From assembly GCA_943789135.1 (NCBI GenBank), contig CALSSY010000009.1:1-64000 (forward strand): a stretch of DNA of 64,000 nucleotides. Reading direction: 5' to 3'. The position numbers and the translations under genes are program-made. Numbering within the stretch: the stretch's first letter is position 1; every line of letters begins with the position of its first letter. A model generated the notes under the pieces. It ran no database searches. It was given only the letters and a program-made list of their open reading frames with translations, and was not told the DNA's origin. Positions 46,098-55,800 of this stretch are shown here, one piece after another. The DNA comes from an uncultured Bacteroidia bacterium. GTDB taxonomy: Bacteria; Bacteroidota; Bacteroidia; NS11-12g; UBA955.

Positions 46098-47981
46098 ATG
46101 ATTCACAAAACAAACCAGCCTACAAAGATCATTGTATTCATTTTGCTACTTTTATCTAAGTTAAGCTGCATACAACCTGAAGATGTCCCTTCGGAATTCA
46201 AACGGGTTGATTCAACATGGAAGAAAATCGAGCATGCGTTAGAAGTCGATACAATTGGATATCGCGCCATTACAGCTTATTTATTCTTTGCGCGAAATTA
46301 TGAAGAACGAGAAGCCAATTGGCTCATCGACCAAATGAAGTCTCACCCAAATTGGGAAAAAAATGAGGACTTGGAATCTGCGGCACAATTATATAGGGGA
46401 TGGAGATATTTAGAAAAATCTAAGGATTCCACGGCACTTCAATTGTTCCACAACATTAAAAGCAAACAAATTGATATTTTATTATCCGGAATTCAAGCCA
46501 GTGCGTTTTATTTTTATCTCAACAACCAATTAGATACAGCACGAAAACTATATTTAAAATCCTATGAAATTGCGGAGTCTTTTGGAAATAAGCCATGGAT
46601 TTTGCGATCCGCGAATAATATCGGAACCTTGTATTTTGACATACGAGAGTACGACAAAGCTTCAAATTATTTCACTACCGCATTAATTACCGCACAAGAA
46701 ATAAAGGCTGAAGTGCCTATGTTGATTAATAATATTATTACCTGTGCTTTGGTTGATTCTGATGGTCAAGATGCCATCCAATTATATAAAAAATACAGCG
46801 GCACATTCAAACCAAACAATCCTTACGAAAAAACCATATACGATCTCAATAAGGTTCATTATTTCTGGAAAGTACAACAATTGGATTCTTTTAAACACTA
46901 TTTAGATTCAGTGGAAGTAGGCAATATTGGGGAAGTCGCCAACAATATGCGCGACCATCAATACTTATTTTATTTTGCTCAAACACAGAATTCCAAATCA
47001 TTTGACACGCTATTCTCAAAATATAGAAATATTATTTTGGAGGATCCCTTTACCAATCTCCCACAATGGTCTGATGTTCTATGCTATGCACAAACCAAAG
47101 GAATGACCACCTTAACCTATTCACAGCTGAAAAAAATACACAATCAATATAAAGATACAAGCAATAAAAAATTCCAAAGTACATTAAGCAATCTACTGTA
47201 CCTGCACAGCTCCGACGAACTATCTAAGAAAAAATGGCTTATCGAACACCTTCAATATGAATTAGACATAGTAAAATCCAGCGCTGTAAGTTTTCAAAAC
47301 GATTTGAAAAACCAAATAAAAATACACGATCTCAAAAGTGAAAACAATGAAATTAAGTTGAAACTAGAACTTGAAAGTGCCGAAAACAAAACCTATCTAA
47401 CCATGGCATTGGGTTCAACACTGGTATTGATTTTGTCGGTATTCGGATTTGTCTTGTTCCAAAAAAATAAGAAAATCACCATTCAAAAACTACAACTTGA
47501 GATTCAAAATAGCCGTAACATAGATGAAATAAATACTACCAAAAAACAATTTGCAGAAAGGCTTATTAGTGCTAATAAAACCATAAATAAAAGATTAGAT
47601 AAACTTTCATCCAAACTAAAAAATTCAGAATTTTCTAAAAATCCTGAAATCTTGCAAGTGAGAAAGGAATTGGATAGCATCACCCAATTAAAGGGCGAAT
47701 GGAATTCCGAGTTGCAACAAATTGAATCCATAGAAGACATCCGTTATTTACATGAGCATTTTCAATGTATTCAAAACTTCAATCAAACCGAACAAAGTTT
47801 ATTGGCTTTAATAGTAAAAGGGCACAAAGTAAAAGAAATTGCCACTTTGATGAATATTTCAGAACAACACGTTCGTAATACCAAAACAAAGGTGTTAAAA
47901 TCTATGTCCCGAGAGAAGGGATTTGTTGTGACAATTGATTTTATAGGCAAAATTCAAAACAACGGTCCTATAAATCTATAG
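46098..47981 (+). CDS. Membrane-anchored TPR protein with LuxR-type helix-turn-helix
   Basis: A 627-aa protein. A lipoprotein-like signal (IIVFILLLLSKLSC) is followed by about 350 residues of helical tetratricopeptide-like repeats (NNIGTLYFDIREYDKASNYF is the clearest). Then come a membrane helix (LTMALGSTLVLILSVFGFVLF), a coiled coil, and a C-terminal DNA-binding domain (FNQTEQSLLALIVKGHKVKEIATLMNIS split as EQSLLALIVKGHKVKEIATL; recognition helix EQHVRNTKTKV). This architecture is a one-component sensor-regulator with a periplasmic sensor and cytoplasmic DNA-binding part. Its position, divergent from susC, suggests control of that operon. Confidence 0.85.
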   Translation: MIHKTNQPTKIIVFILLLLSKLSCIQPEDVPSEFKRVDSTWKKIEHALEVDTIGYRAITAYLFFARNYEEREANWLIDQMKSHPNWEKNEDLESAAQLYRGWRYLEKSKDSTALQLFHNIKSKQIDILLSGIQASAFYFYLNNQLDTARKLYLKSYEIAESFGNKPWILRSANNIGTLYFDIREYDKASNYFTTALITAQEIKAEVPMLINNIITCALVDSDGQDAIQLYKKYSGTFKPNNPYEKTIYDLNKVHYFWKVQQLDSFKHYLDSVEVGNIGEVANNMRDHQYLFYFAQTQNSKSFDTLFSKYRNIILEDPFTNLPQWSDVLCYAQTKGMTTLTYSQLKKIHNQYKDTSNKKFQSTLSNLLYLHSSDELSKKKWLIEHLQYELDIVKSSAVSFQNDLKNQIKIHDLKSENNEIKLKLELESAENKTYLTMALGSTLVLILSVFGFVLFQKNKKITIQKLQLEIQNSRNIDEINTTKKQFAERLISANKTINKRLDKLSSKLKNSEFSKNPEILQVRKELDSITQLKGEWNSELQQIESIEDIRYLHEHFQCIQNFNQTEQSLLALIVKGHKVKEIATLMNISEQHVRNTKTKVLKSMSREKGFVVTIDFIGKIQNNGPINL

Positions 47982-48172
47982 GACAACGTTTTAACTTTAT
48001 CACCATCCGCAAATAGTATAAAAATCGTTCGATTTTAGGATATTTATAGTATATCTGTTTGGGCGATTCGCACATAACAAAACATAACATCATACCGAAT
48101 TTTAGGTACTTTCGTTCCGCTTGTTCCCGAAAAGATTGGTCATCATTTTGGGTAAATTGAAACTTTTACAGC

Positions 48173-48835
48173 ATGGGCATGAATCTTCCACTTGGCAATT
48201 TGTATACAGAGGATACTGTTCTTCTGTCGGCAGAGATGTTTGCTACTGGCGACTTAATCAATCAAACCCGCGAACGCTACGCTCATTACCTTTCTAATCA
48301 AAGGTTCGGAGCGTGTAGAATAGGCATACCCTATGTTGTAGAAGATCGTGTTTACGACCCCAGTTCTTGGATTGGATCATTTATAAGCGAACTTCCTGCC
48401 AAAGGCAACTGGTTTTATTATCTGGATATGTCCATGCGGCATGACATTTCCAAATGGAGTTGGTCATTCCCAGAATTGGGTGAAACCAAGACCCTGTATA
48501 TACGATGTTCTCGCGGCATTAATTGGAATACGTTCCTAAGTTCTATTTGGGAGTATGCAAAAAAGAATGTGAACGTAATACTCCTGGATACCAACAGATT
48601 ATTACTCCATCAGAAACATGCCAAAATAATTCAGTCCTTAGTTTTAAGAGGCGTTGTTTTAGGTTTTCATGGCGAATTTTCCAATAATTGGTGGCAAAGT
48701 GAAAGTAGATTGATTAAAAAACTATCATTTTTGAATGTGGTAGATTTTTGGCAAACCAAACACTTCTATGAGGAATCCAATAATTTCCGTCGTGAAATCA
48801 AAAACAAGCAACTGTATATATCGAAAAAAGTTTAA
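48173..48835 (+). CDS. Hypothetical protein
   Basis: A 220-aa protein that I do not recognise, rich in Trp/Tyr/Arg and without a signal peptide or membrane helix. Visible stretches include DPSSWIGSFISELP, LYIRCSRGINWNTFLSSIWEY and NVILLDTNRLLLHQ, which alternate like an alpha/beta fold. An in-frame ATG two codons later (MNLPLG) may be the true start. It overlaps the opposing GNAT gene end by four bases. No function is inferred. Confidence 0.65.
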   Translation: MGMNLPLGNLYTEDTVLLSAEMFATGDLINQTRERYAHYLSNQRFGACRIGIPYVVEDRVYDPSSWIGSFISELPAKGNWFYYLDMSMRHDISKWSWSFPELGETKTLYIRCSRGINWNTFLSSIWEYAKKNVNVILLDTNRLLLHQKHAKIIQSLVLRGVVLGFHGEFSNNWWQSESRLIKKLSFLNVVDFWQTKHFYEESNNFRREIKNKQLYISKKV

Positions 48836-49314
48836 GCCGTTTTAGTCAATAGCTTTTCGATTTCCGAACGCATTAACTTTCCATTCACCCATTCTGAATC
48901 TAATACAGCGCCATATTTTTGGTAAAAATGCAAAGCCGGCTCATTCCAGTCCAATACTTGCCAACTCATTCCAACGCATTGTTCGTTTAATGAAACCTGC
49001 ATTAGAGCATTAAACAGATCCGTACCGATTCCATTTCCCCTATAGGACTCTGTTACAATAAAATCTTCCAGATATAAAAACTTACCTTTCCAAGTGGAAT
49101 AGCGAAAGAAATAAAAAGCCATGCCCACAATTTTAGAATGGTGTTCGGCTATAATAAATTCAAATAGCCTTCTCGAACCAAAACCATCTTTACGCAATTG
49201 TTCTAAAGTTATGGTAACCTCTGCAGGGGCTTTTTCGTATTTAGCCAATTCATGTATCAGGTTTAGAATACCCGATAAATCATCAATCTCACCCTTACGA
49301 ATTATGGTTCCCAC
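48832..49314 (-). CDS. GNAT acetyltransferase, diamine (SAT1-like) type
   Basis: A 160-aa N-acetyltransferase starting at GTG. The acetyl-CoA loop is in SYRGNGIGTDLF. ELAKYEKAPAEVTITLEQL, KGKFLYLEDFIV and WNEPALHFYQKYGA strongly resemble spermidine/thialysine acetyltransferases of the human SAT1/SAT2 kind. It probably acetylates a small polyamine or lysine-like amine. It stands alone between unrelated genes. The substrate assignment rests on remembered similarity. Confidence 0.88.
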   Translation of the reverse strand: MGTIIRKGEIDDLSGILNLIHELAKYEKAPAEVTITLEQLRKDGFGSRRLFEFIIAEHHSKIVGMAFYFFRYSTWKGKFLYLEDFIVTESYRGNGIGTDLFNALMQVSLNEQCVGMSWQVLDWNEPALHFYQKYGAVLDSEWVNGKLMRSEIEKLLTKTA

Positions 49315-49481
49315 ACTACAAATTAAAGCGCTTTAATTAACTTTTCTTTACTTGCTTTATTTAGACTTAATGGATGTTAGTTTCTACTCTAGCCTTACAG
49401 TTCATTTTTCCGCCTTTATCAATATCAATAAATGGCTTTCTTATTCTTTTCAAAGCAGATCCAAAATCAATAATTCAAGGC

Positions 49482-49489
49482 TACATTTG
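49482..49489 (+). promoter_or_regulatory. -7 element TACATTTG of the small membrane protein gene
   Basis: An exact TAnnTTTG match, 11 bases upstream of the ATG at 49501. Confidence 0.45.
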
Positions 49490-49500
49490 CGAAAAAAGTA

Positions 49501-49719
49501 ATGAACGAAAACACTACCCCTAAAAAATGGAAAATGATGCTTGTTAGTTGGGCATTCGTATACCCCGTAATTAATGTGTTATTCTTTTTCCTATTCCCAA
49601 TAATTCAAGATCTACCTCAATTATTAAAAACGCTGATTTTAACCATAATTTTAATTCCACTGATGGGAATTATGATACCCAAATTGCACAAACGATTCTG
49701 GAATTGGATTGTAAAATAA
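49501..49719 (+). CDS. Small two-helix membrane protein
   Basis: A 72-aa protein with two hydrophobic helices (WAFVYPVINVLFFFLFPII and LILTIILIPLMGIMIP), a charged N-terminus and a basic tail (KLHKRFWNWIVK). It resembles the small membrane proteins seen in Bacteroidota near monooxygenase-like genes, but no partner is here. The -7 element upstream supports it as a real gene. Function is unknown. Confidence 0.75.
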   Translation: MNENTTPKKWKMMLVSWAFVYPVINVLFFFLFPIIQDLPQLLKTLILTIILIPLMGIMIPKLHKRFWNWIVK

Positions 49720-49749
49720 TATCGATTCCATTTATCCAAGCGCCCTATA

Positions 49750-50226
49750 TCATTCCACACGTTGAAACACATAGATATGTTTCATAAAATCAAGTACCAT
49801 TTGGGTTTCGTTAAGTTCTTTTATTTTAAATTTTCCATTAGAAGAAATCCCATCTGAGCCCATAATTCGCGTCTTTTTCAAAATAAGACTGTTCATGTTA
49901 AAAATCCACTCGCATTCGAATCCATAATCTTCACAACCCTCTATAGCCTCACACTTAAGTCGCAACTTTCCATAGACACTATCTTTATAAAAGACCCAAG
50001 GCATCAATGTATCACATGGAGTTAAGCGGCGACGTTTTTTTGACTGTGGACCGTGTTTGAATTTGACTAATTTCCAGGATCCAATAACTTCATCTTCGGT
50101 TAATTTCTTTTTGGTGGAAGAAATCCTCGCTCTTCCGGTACTCCTACTTGTATTCGCACGCTGGGAGAAAGCCTCCCCTGAAACAAAGAATAAAAAGAAT
50201 ACGGCCACAATGAGTTTCAAATTCAT
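49750..50226 (-). CDS. Secreted lipocalin-like small protein
   Basis: A 158-aa protein with a signal peptide (MNLKLIVAVFFLFFVSGEAFSQ), a basic Ser/Arg linker, then a small beta-barrel-like domain. It begins with the lipocalin-like signature VIGSWKLVKF and ends HIYVFQRVE. The two cysteine pairs (LKCEAIEGCEDYGFEC) could form disulfides. Such DUF-type lipocalin-like proteins in Bacteroidota have no known ligand. A -7 element is 4 bases before the ATG. Confidence 0.78.
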   Translation of the reverse strand: MNLKLIVAVFFLFFVSGEAFSQRANTSRSTGRARISSTKKKLTEDEVIGSWKLVKFKHGPQSKKRRRLTPCDTLMPWVFYKDSVYGKLRLKCEAIEGCEDYGFECEWIFNMNSLILKKTRIMGSDGISSNGKFKIKELNETQMVLDFMKHIYVFQRVE

Positions 50227-50230
50227 AAAA

Positions 50231-50238
50231 CAAAACTA
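50231..50238 (-). promoter_or_regulatory. -7 element TAGTTTTG of the lipocalin-like gene
   Basis: An exact TAnnTTTG match, 4 bases before the ATG at 50226. Confidence 0.5.
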
Positions 50239-50326
50239 CGTATTTAATAAATAACGTCGTTTACCCACGAATCATTGCTTTATGGGGATTTACAGAAAAT
50301 AAATTAATAAGATATCGAAATTCTAA

Positions 50327-50470
50327 TTATTCGTGTTTCATAACACAACGGATACCATCGTTATTATAATAGATCAAAGAGTTGGATGATTTATCATAGG
50401 TAACGGTGGCGCTTGCGTCGGACTTTTGAAAAACCTGTGCAGAACGTCTGTTCCATTTAGATTGTTGATT
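50327..50470 (-). pseudogene. Possible C-terminal remnant of a gene
   Basis: An open frame ends SNSLIYYNNDGIRCVMKHE and looks protein-like over its last 45 codons. Its upstream part runs antisense into the phage-like gene and does not look coding. It could be the tail of a gene cut by arrival of the phage-like segment. The evidence is weak. Confidence 0.25.
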
Positions 50471-50827
50471 TGCGTTTTGGACCAAAAGAAAATCAGCAAT
50501 GCTGTGGACAACCTTCTCCAAATCCCAAAGGTAGACCACCTAAATTTATTACTACACTAAAAAAGCAAGGATATTACTCAGAAGACATCAACAGGGTTAT
50601 TCTAACCATTCTATCACTACACGAGGAGAAAGTCTCTCAAATCGCTTCTGGGGGACGAATACACAATATTAGAGCGAATCATAGCAAAAGCACTCATTAA
50701 CAGTCTTAGAAAGGGTAATTTGTATGCAATGGAGAGCCTTCTAAATCTAAGTGTAGGAATGCCTAAACAACAAAGTGAAGTTCAAGTTGAAGAGAAGAAG
50801 GTTAATGTGACTTTGAACTTGAATTAA
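50470..50827 (+). CDS. Phage-like small protein (DUF5681-like), frame-broken
   Basis: The first frame (to about 50650) reads NPKGRPPKFITTLKKQGY and SEDINRVILTILSL. The second continues DEYTILERIIAKALINSL and GNLYAMESLLNLSVGMPK, ending EKKVNVTLNLN at 50827. Joined, it is about 119 aa and matches small proteins found in Bacteroidota phages and prophages beside terminase genes. The break is at GGGGG near 50650, where one G fewer restores the frame. No other phage gene is adjacent. It is followed within 20 bp by a restriction-type gene. Confidence 0.6.
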
Positions 50828-50842
50828 ATATCTATAAATTTG
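50813..50842 (+). promoter_or_regulatory. Promoter of the restriction-type gene (TTG-N19-TAAATTTG)
   Basis: TTG (50813-50815) and TAAATTTG (50835-50842) are 19 bases apart. The -7 element ends 4 bases before the ATG at 50847. Confidence 0.6.
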
Positions 50843-50846
50843 AGAT

Positions 50847-51858
50847 ATGGCGATTACCAAAAGACACATAAATGCACTCAAATTAGAATTAGAAAAAATC
50901 GATATACTAAAACTTCAAGAGGAGAAACTCAATGAGGACAATACCCGCAAGCGAATAATTGAACCGATTCTTATGGCTCTTGGCTATAGTTGGGACCATA
51001 TGGAGTCGGAATATGATGCGGGCAGAAGTAAAAGTGAAAGAGCAGATTTAGGGTTAAAAACAAATGGTAATCGAATTGAAGTGTTGGTAGAATGTAAAAG
51101 GTTAAATGAAAAACTAAATGAAAAACATTTCAATCAATTGAACCAGTATTTTGTCAACTTACCGACAACCAAGGTTGCAATTTTAACAAATGGTCAATAC
51201 TGGACTTTCTATGCTCCAAAAGATGAATATTCCAGAGACCTAAATTTAGAACCTTATTATACTTTTGATTTATCAAATTACAACGATGACGAGATTGAGA
51301 CTCTTCTTAATTATTCGAGAGTGGAATTTGATTTCAAAAAAGTTCTTGAAAAAGCATATGAACAGTACTTTATGAGCAACTTCGAAACTGCATTGGTGAA
51401 TGAGCTTTATGAACCATCCGATGATTTCATTAAAGCAGTATTTGTAAGAATGGGAGGTAAAAGAATGACCGACAAAATGAGAGAATCTTTAGGGACGTTA
51501 ATTAATTCCAAATCATTACAAAAGGCGATTGATAATGTAATCCAAAAAGAAGTAAAGAATGGCGGCTTAATTATTACTACTGCAGATGAATTGAATATGT
51601 ATCACGTTGTAAAAACTTTGCTCGTACAATCCAAAGAATTTAAAAAGCAACCTGAACGAATTACCTTCAGAGACCAAAAAACAAGTTTCAATGTAGTGCT
51701 CGATGATAATATTCGAAAAACCATATGCAAAATATACGCTGAAGGGGAAAAGAAATCCATTGAAATTGGTGGTGCGAAACTACCCAATTGAAGAATTCGA
51801 CAACATTATCCACCGAAAAAATGAACTTTCAAAATCGGCTTTAGGCTATCTTGAATAG
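50847..51858 (+). CDS. HsdR N-terminal-type restriction/nuclease protein (one frame break near the end)
   Basis: About 336 aa after joining. The N-terminal half fits the type I restriction enzyme R N-terminal (HSDR_N) nuclease domain. NTRKRIIEPILMALGY is followed by ERADLGLKTNGNRIEVLVECK, which holds the PD-(D/E)xK catalytic Asp and ECK. AILTNGQYWTFY is also typical. The frame as read stops at 51791, but one A fewer near 51777 continues YPIEEFDNIIHRKNELSK to 51858. No hsdM or hsdS and no helicase part is present, so it is a stand-alone nuclease-like protein, possibly anti-phage. It is next to a phage-like gene and a tRNA. Confidence 0.85.
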
Positions 51859-51956
51859 TTCAAAACCTGTACACCAATTCTGTACACCCGTACCCGTAAA
51901 TGAAAATCACCCTGTCTAAGTCTGCCGATAAACAAACATCTTTAGAAGGGTATTTG

Positions 51957-52030
51957 TGGGCCCACCTGGGCTCGAACCAGGGACCACCTGATTATGAGTC
52001 AGGTGCTCTAACCAACTGAGCTATAGGCCC
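51957..52030 (-). tRNA. tRNA with CAT anticodon (Met or lysidine-modified Ile)
   Basis: On the minus strand the acceptor GGGCCTA pairs with TGGGCCC. The D arm is GCTC...GAGC. The anticodon stem CCTGA/TCAGG encloses CTCATAA. The T loop is TTCGAGC. The discriminator is A and no CCA is encoded. The CAT anticodon may be elongator Met or Ile2; sequence alone does not decide. Confidence 0.93.
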
Positions 52031-52101
52031 GAAAAAGGACTGCAAATATACGCGTTTTTAGGATTATTCGCAGCCCCAATTGAAGTTTTTATTTCGATAG
52101 G

Positions 52102-54248
52102 CTATTGAACTACAATTGCACTGGTGTATGTCTTTCCAGCTCCTTTAACCTGTACTTTATACATTCCCGATTCCAATGGTGCATTTACCATTTGATCCTT
52201 CATTTCTGAATAATGCATTTTCCAAACGCATTTTCCGGCTAAATCAATAATCTCAACAGAAGCATCCGACAAGGACTCTTCCAATTCAATTAAGAAATTT
52301 CCTGAATTGGGATTAGGGAAAATTTTCATCTTCAAGCCACCAATATTTTCCGTTCCGGTAAAAGCAAATACGGTGCAACGACTTGTATCAATACAAGAGC
52401 CTTGTGTAATTTCAACGGCAAATTCACCATTTCCAGAAGCTTCGTATTCGGCTGAGGTTGCTCCATCAATTTTTTGCAAATCTTGTTGGCAATCCAGCCA
52501 TTGGAATTTAGCCCCTGAAACCCCTTTAGAAGCAGAAATTAGCGTGTTCCAATCTCGGTTTATTTTGGTATCAATATTTACAATAGTAACATCTATGGTT
52601 TGAATGATACTGTCGCATCCAAGAGTAGACTTATACGTTTCAAATATTTTCCCCGAAGAGGTTACACGCTTACCACCCGGCGAAGTATAACTTTCACAAG
52701 CCGTAATACTGGTTGAAGCAGCTTTGGGCTTGATCAAATTCAAATTAATCACCACAAAACTATCGCATGCTTTTGAGTTAGCGCCGTATAAGGTATCGCG
52801 ATACGTACCAGACTCCGTCCAAGTTTTGCCATTTGGAGATTTATACGAATTACATGCCGTTACATCTACTTCTCCTGTGGTTTTGGCCGATATTACATTA
52901 TAGGTAATAAACGAGTCACAGCCCGCAGCATTCATAATGGTATCGTAGTAAACTCCTGGTTGTTTGTATATAACATTTTTATCAGTTGGACATGCCACGA
53001 AACTGCATAAATCCAAATTAGCCGAAGCCGAACTGTTCTTTAGAATGGTAACTTCATGGATAATGATACTATCACAACCGCCCCATCCCGTAAAAGAATC
53101 CACATAGGTTCCCGAATTCGTTACAACTTTACCCGTTCCCGATAATGTAACAGATCCGCATTGGCTATATTTCAGCGAAGTTGTGCTAGGCTTGGTAATG
53201 GTTAAATCAATATTAATGATACTATCGCATCCAACCGCATTAGGTATACGCTCTTGATATTTTCCACTTTTACGATAAACAAGGGTCTTATCGGCGAGAC
53301 TCTTGAAAGAGTCGCAAGCTACCACGCGCAGACTACCGACTGAATTGTACCGTATTTCAACCTTAACGGTAATGACCGAATCGCATCCCTTGATACGAAC
53401 GAATGGTGTCGTTGTATGTACCCGATTTATACACCATTCTTTTTCCTGAGGGAAGTCTATACTGCTCGCAAGCCGTGGCTGATGTTGAACCGTATACTGT
53501 TGAATCGCAATACGCCAATCCTATTACAAAATTAGAAGCACTGTCTTTCAAATCGAAATTCTCCAAGCTTCCTTTATTACCCAAACTACTTTGGTCTGAC
53601 ACACTGGATACCTTGGTATTGTCTTTATACGGATCGCCATCTTCATAACTGTATTGAAGCAATAAGCCCTTTGAAGGAATTATCATAAGTAGTAATCATC
53701 CCCTCTTTGATTTCCTTAGCGCTACGAGCGTAATTCCATATGCGAGTTTCTTCGGCAATCCCTCCATAACCTGTTTGAGGATCCCCAATCCAAACATCGG
53801 CATTGGTAGAGGTATAACCAATTGAATTGAATTTGGTTCGTAGTGAATCCAACACCACTCCATCTAAATAAATCCGCATCCAAGTACCGTCAAAAGTACC
53901 CGCAATATGATGCCAAACACTATCTTTCAGTACAGAAGATGTTATGTTTAAAGATTGTGTTCCATTAGCATCAGAAAGATCGAAATGAAGACCTTTGCCA
54001 TTCCCCGTTCCAAAACGATAACTTCCTCCTTGATGCCATATAAGAGGCGCACAATTGCTACATGGTGAACTGTTGAAATTATCGACATAAATCCACGATT
54101 CTAATGTGATTTTATCCGGACCGCTTAGATCTTTATGATTCGTAATTTTAACGTAGTCATTCACTCCGTCGAAATGAAGTGCAGTAGATTGAGAAAATAA
54201 TTGGGCTCCAAATAAGATGGATGTAATTGAGAGTATTAGTTTTTTCAT
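52102..54248 (-). CDS. Secreted LamG-domain protein with GCDSI repeats and T9SS type A sorting domain (two frame breaks)
   Basis: Three frames together give a protein of about 715 aa. The signal peptide MKKLILSITSILFGAQLFS is followed by a LamG/concanavalin-like domain (LHFDGVNDYVKI, VWHHIAGTFDGTWMRIYLDG). Six repeats of about 43 aa with the pattern ACxSYxSPxGKxxxxSGxYxDT...GCDSI come next. A T9SS type A sorting domain closes the protein (IFPNPNSGNFLIEL, SGMYKVQVKG). Both breaks (near 53680 and 53385) sit at GGG runs where GG restores the frame, so sequencing error is likely. It is predicted to be exported to the cell surface, possibly glycan-binding. Confidence 0.85.
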
Positions 54249-54375
54249 AGGCCGATTTATTTAGGTACATTTCTCAAATGTTACAAAAAAAATCGGTTAA
54301 TCAAAATTTAATACTCTCCTATACCATTCAAAATGAACAAATTAAGAATTTCTTGAATAGAGAACTATTAATTCC

Positions 54376-54804
54376 TTACGTACTATCACCCAGATCAAAG
54401 CGAACGGGCAATCGGAAACTACACCTTACCGCTTTGTTTCTTTGCAATCCAGGTATCCACTTACCGGATGTCTTTCTAATAACGCGAATGGCCTCCGCGT
54501 CCATCTCTGGGCAGGATTTGTGTTGGGTTAATGTTTCTACATTGGAAACTTGACCATCTTTCTCAACAATAAACGACACGATAACCACACCTTCTATACT
54601 GTTTTCCATACAGCGATATGGGTATTTTACATGTTTAGCAACATATTGATATAACGCTTCCAATCCACCTTTGAACTCAGCTTGTCTCGCAATTGGCATA
54701 ATCACTCCTGAATCCGTTCCTTCAGATTTGTTATTAAGGGTATCTTGAGCCTTCACACTCGTTTGAAAGAATAGCAGGAGGGTAACAAAAGTCAATAATC
54801 GCAT
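54376..54804 (-). CDS. Secreted TonB C-terminal domain protein
   Basis: A 142-aa protein with a signal peptide (MRLLTFVTLLLFFQTSVKAQ) and one TonB C-terminal domain (GGLEALYQYVAKHVKYP, EGVVIVSFIVEKDGQV, RKTSGKWIPGLQRNKAV). It lacks the proline-rich linker and inner-membrane anchor of energy transducers. It is therefore more likely a periplasmic protein of the TonB-fold type common in Bacteroidota. The -7 element at 54808-54815 shows that the start is the ATG at 54804, not 54810. Confidence 0.85.
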   Translation of the reverse strand: MRLLTFVTLLLFFQTSVKAQDTLNNKSEGTDSGVIMPIARQAEFKGGLEALYQYVAKHVKYPYRCMENSIEGVVIVSFIVEKDGQVSNVETLTQHKSCPEMDAEAIRVIRKTSGKWIPGLQRNKAVRCSFRLPVRFDLGDST

Positions 54805-54807
54805 AAA

Positions 54808-54815
54808 CAAAATTA
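54808..54815 (-). promoter_or_regulatory. -7 element TAATTTTG of the TonB-fold gene
   Basis: An exact TAnnTTTG match, 3 bases before the ATG at 54804. Confidence 0.5.
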
Positions 54816-54891
54816 ATTCTTTGCTCGTGTATATTCCCTATTAAATCGTACAAATTTGTCTATTCCGCAGAAGCTCATTAATTTACACACT

Positions 54892-55735
54892 ATGACTGAA
54901 AACAATTTCGAAATGCCCCAAATGGGTGCTTGGCCCAAAAAAACTGTTTACACCATCATTGGTGTGATTTTGGTTATTTTTTTCTTAGTAAAATCCACCA
55001 TCACCATTGATTCTGGTTACGCCGGTGTGATTTACAAACCCTTTGCTAAGGGTGTAGACACCAAAACTACCTATGGCGAGGGCTTTCATCTTGATCGCCC
55101 CATGGAATAAAATGTTCAAATACGAGGTGCGCCAACAAGAAGTGTTTGAGAAATTAGCCGTACTCAGCAGTAACGGACTCGAAATCAAACTAGAAGCCTC
55201 TATTTGGTGTCAGCCTCGATACGAAGCGTTGGGATTATTACATCAAAAACGCGGGCAAGAATACATCGAACGCGTAATACGTCCATCGGTACGTTCTGCT
55301 ACCCGCAGCGTAGTGGGTCGCTATACACCCGAACAAATTTATTCTTCTAAACGAGATGCTATTCAGAAAGAAATCTTTGATGAAACCAAGAAGATTTTAG
55401 ACCGCCAATACCTGCAACTCAATGATATTTTGATTCGCGACGTAACCTTGCCTCCGACTATAAAAGGCGCTATAGAGCGCAAATTAAAGCAAGAACAAGA
55501 AGCCTTGGAATACGAATTCCGTTTGGCAAAAGCCAAACAAGAAGCGATAAGACAGCGCATTGATGCAGAGGGAAAGGCCAAAGCCAATATTATTTTAAGC
55601 GCTTCATTAACCGATAAAATCCTCAAAGAAAAAGGAATTGAAGCGACCAAAGATTTAGCCAGTTCCCCGAATGCAAAAGTAATCGTTGTAGGAAGCGGTA
55701 AAGACGGACTTCCTTTGATTCTTGGAGGAAATTGA
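54892..55735 (+). CDS. SPFH/prohibitin family membrane protein (one frame break)
   Basis: About 280 aa after joining. One membrane helix (TIIGVILVIFFLVKST) is followed by the SPFH domain (IDSGYAGVIYKPFAKGVD, GEGFH). The frame then ends at DRPME, but one base fewer near 55097 continues IAPWNKMFKYEVRQQE, the usual prohibitin sequence. The rest (RPSVRSATRSVVGRYTPEQIY, LIRDVTLPPTIKGAIERK) is typical. Prohibitins form large membrane rings that organise membrane domains and proteases. I start at ATG 54892; the frame opens at 54856. Confidence 0.9.
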
Positions 55736-55800
55736 TCCAGATAAAAAATCCTTTTTTGTATCTGAACTTTTGAGGGAACTTTGTTGTTCTTCATACACAC

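Noticed and set aside
51957-52030. tRNA 3' end as an attachment site for the neighbouring phage-like gene
   Set aside because: I could not find a direct repeat of the tRNA 3' end on the other side of the island, and no integrase is present.
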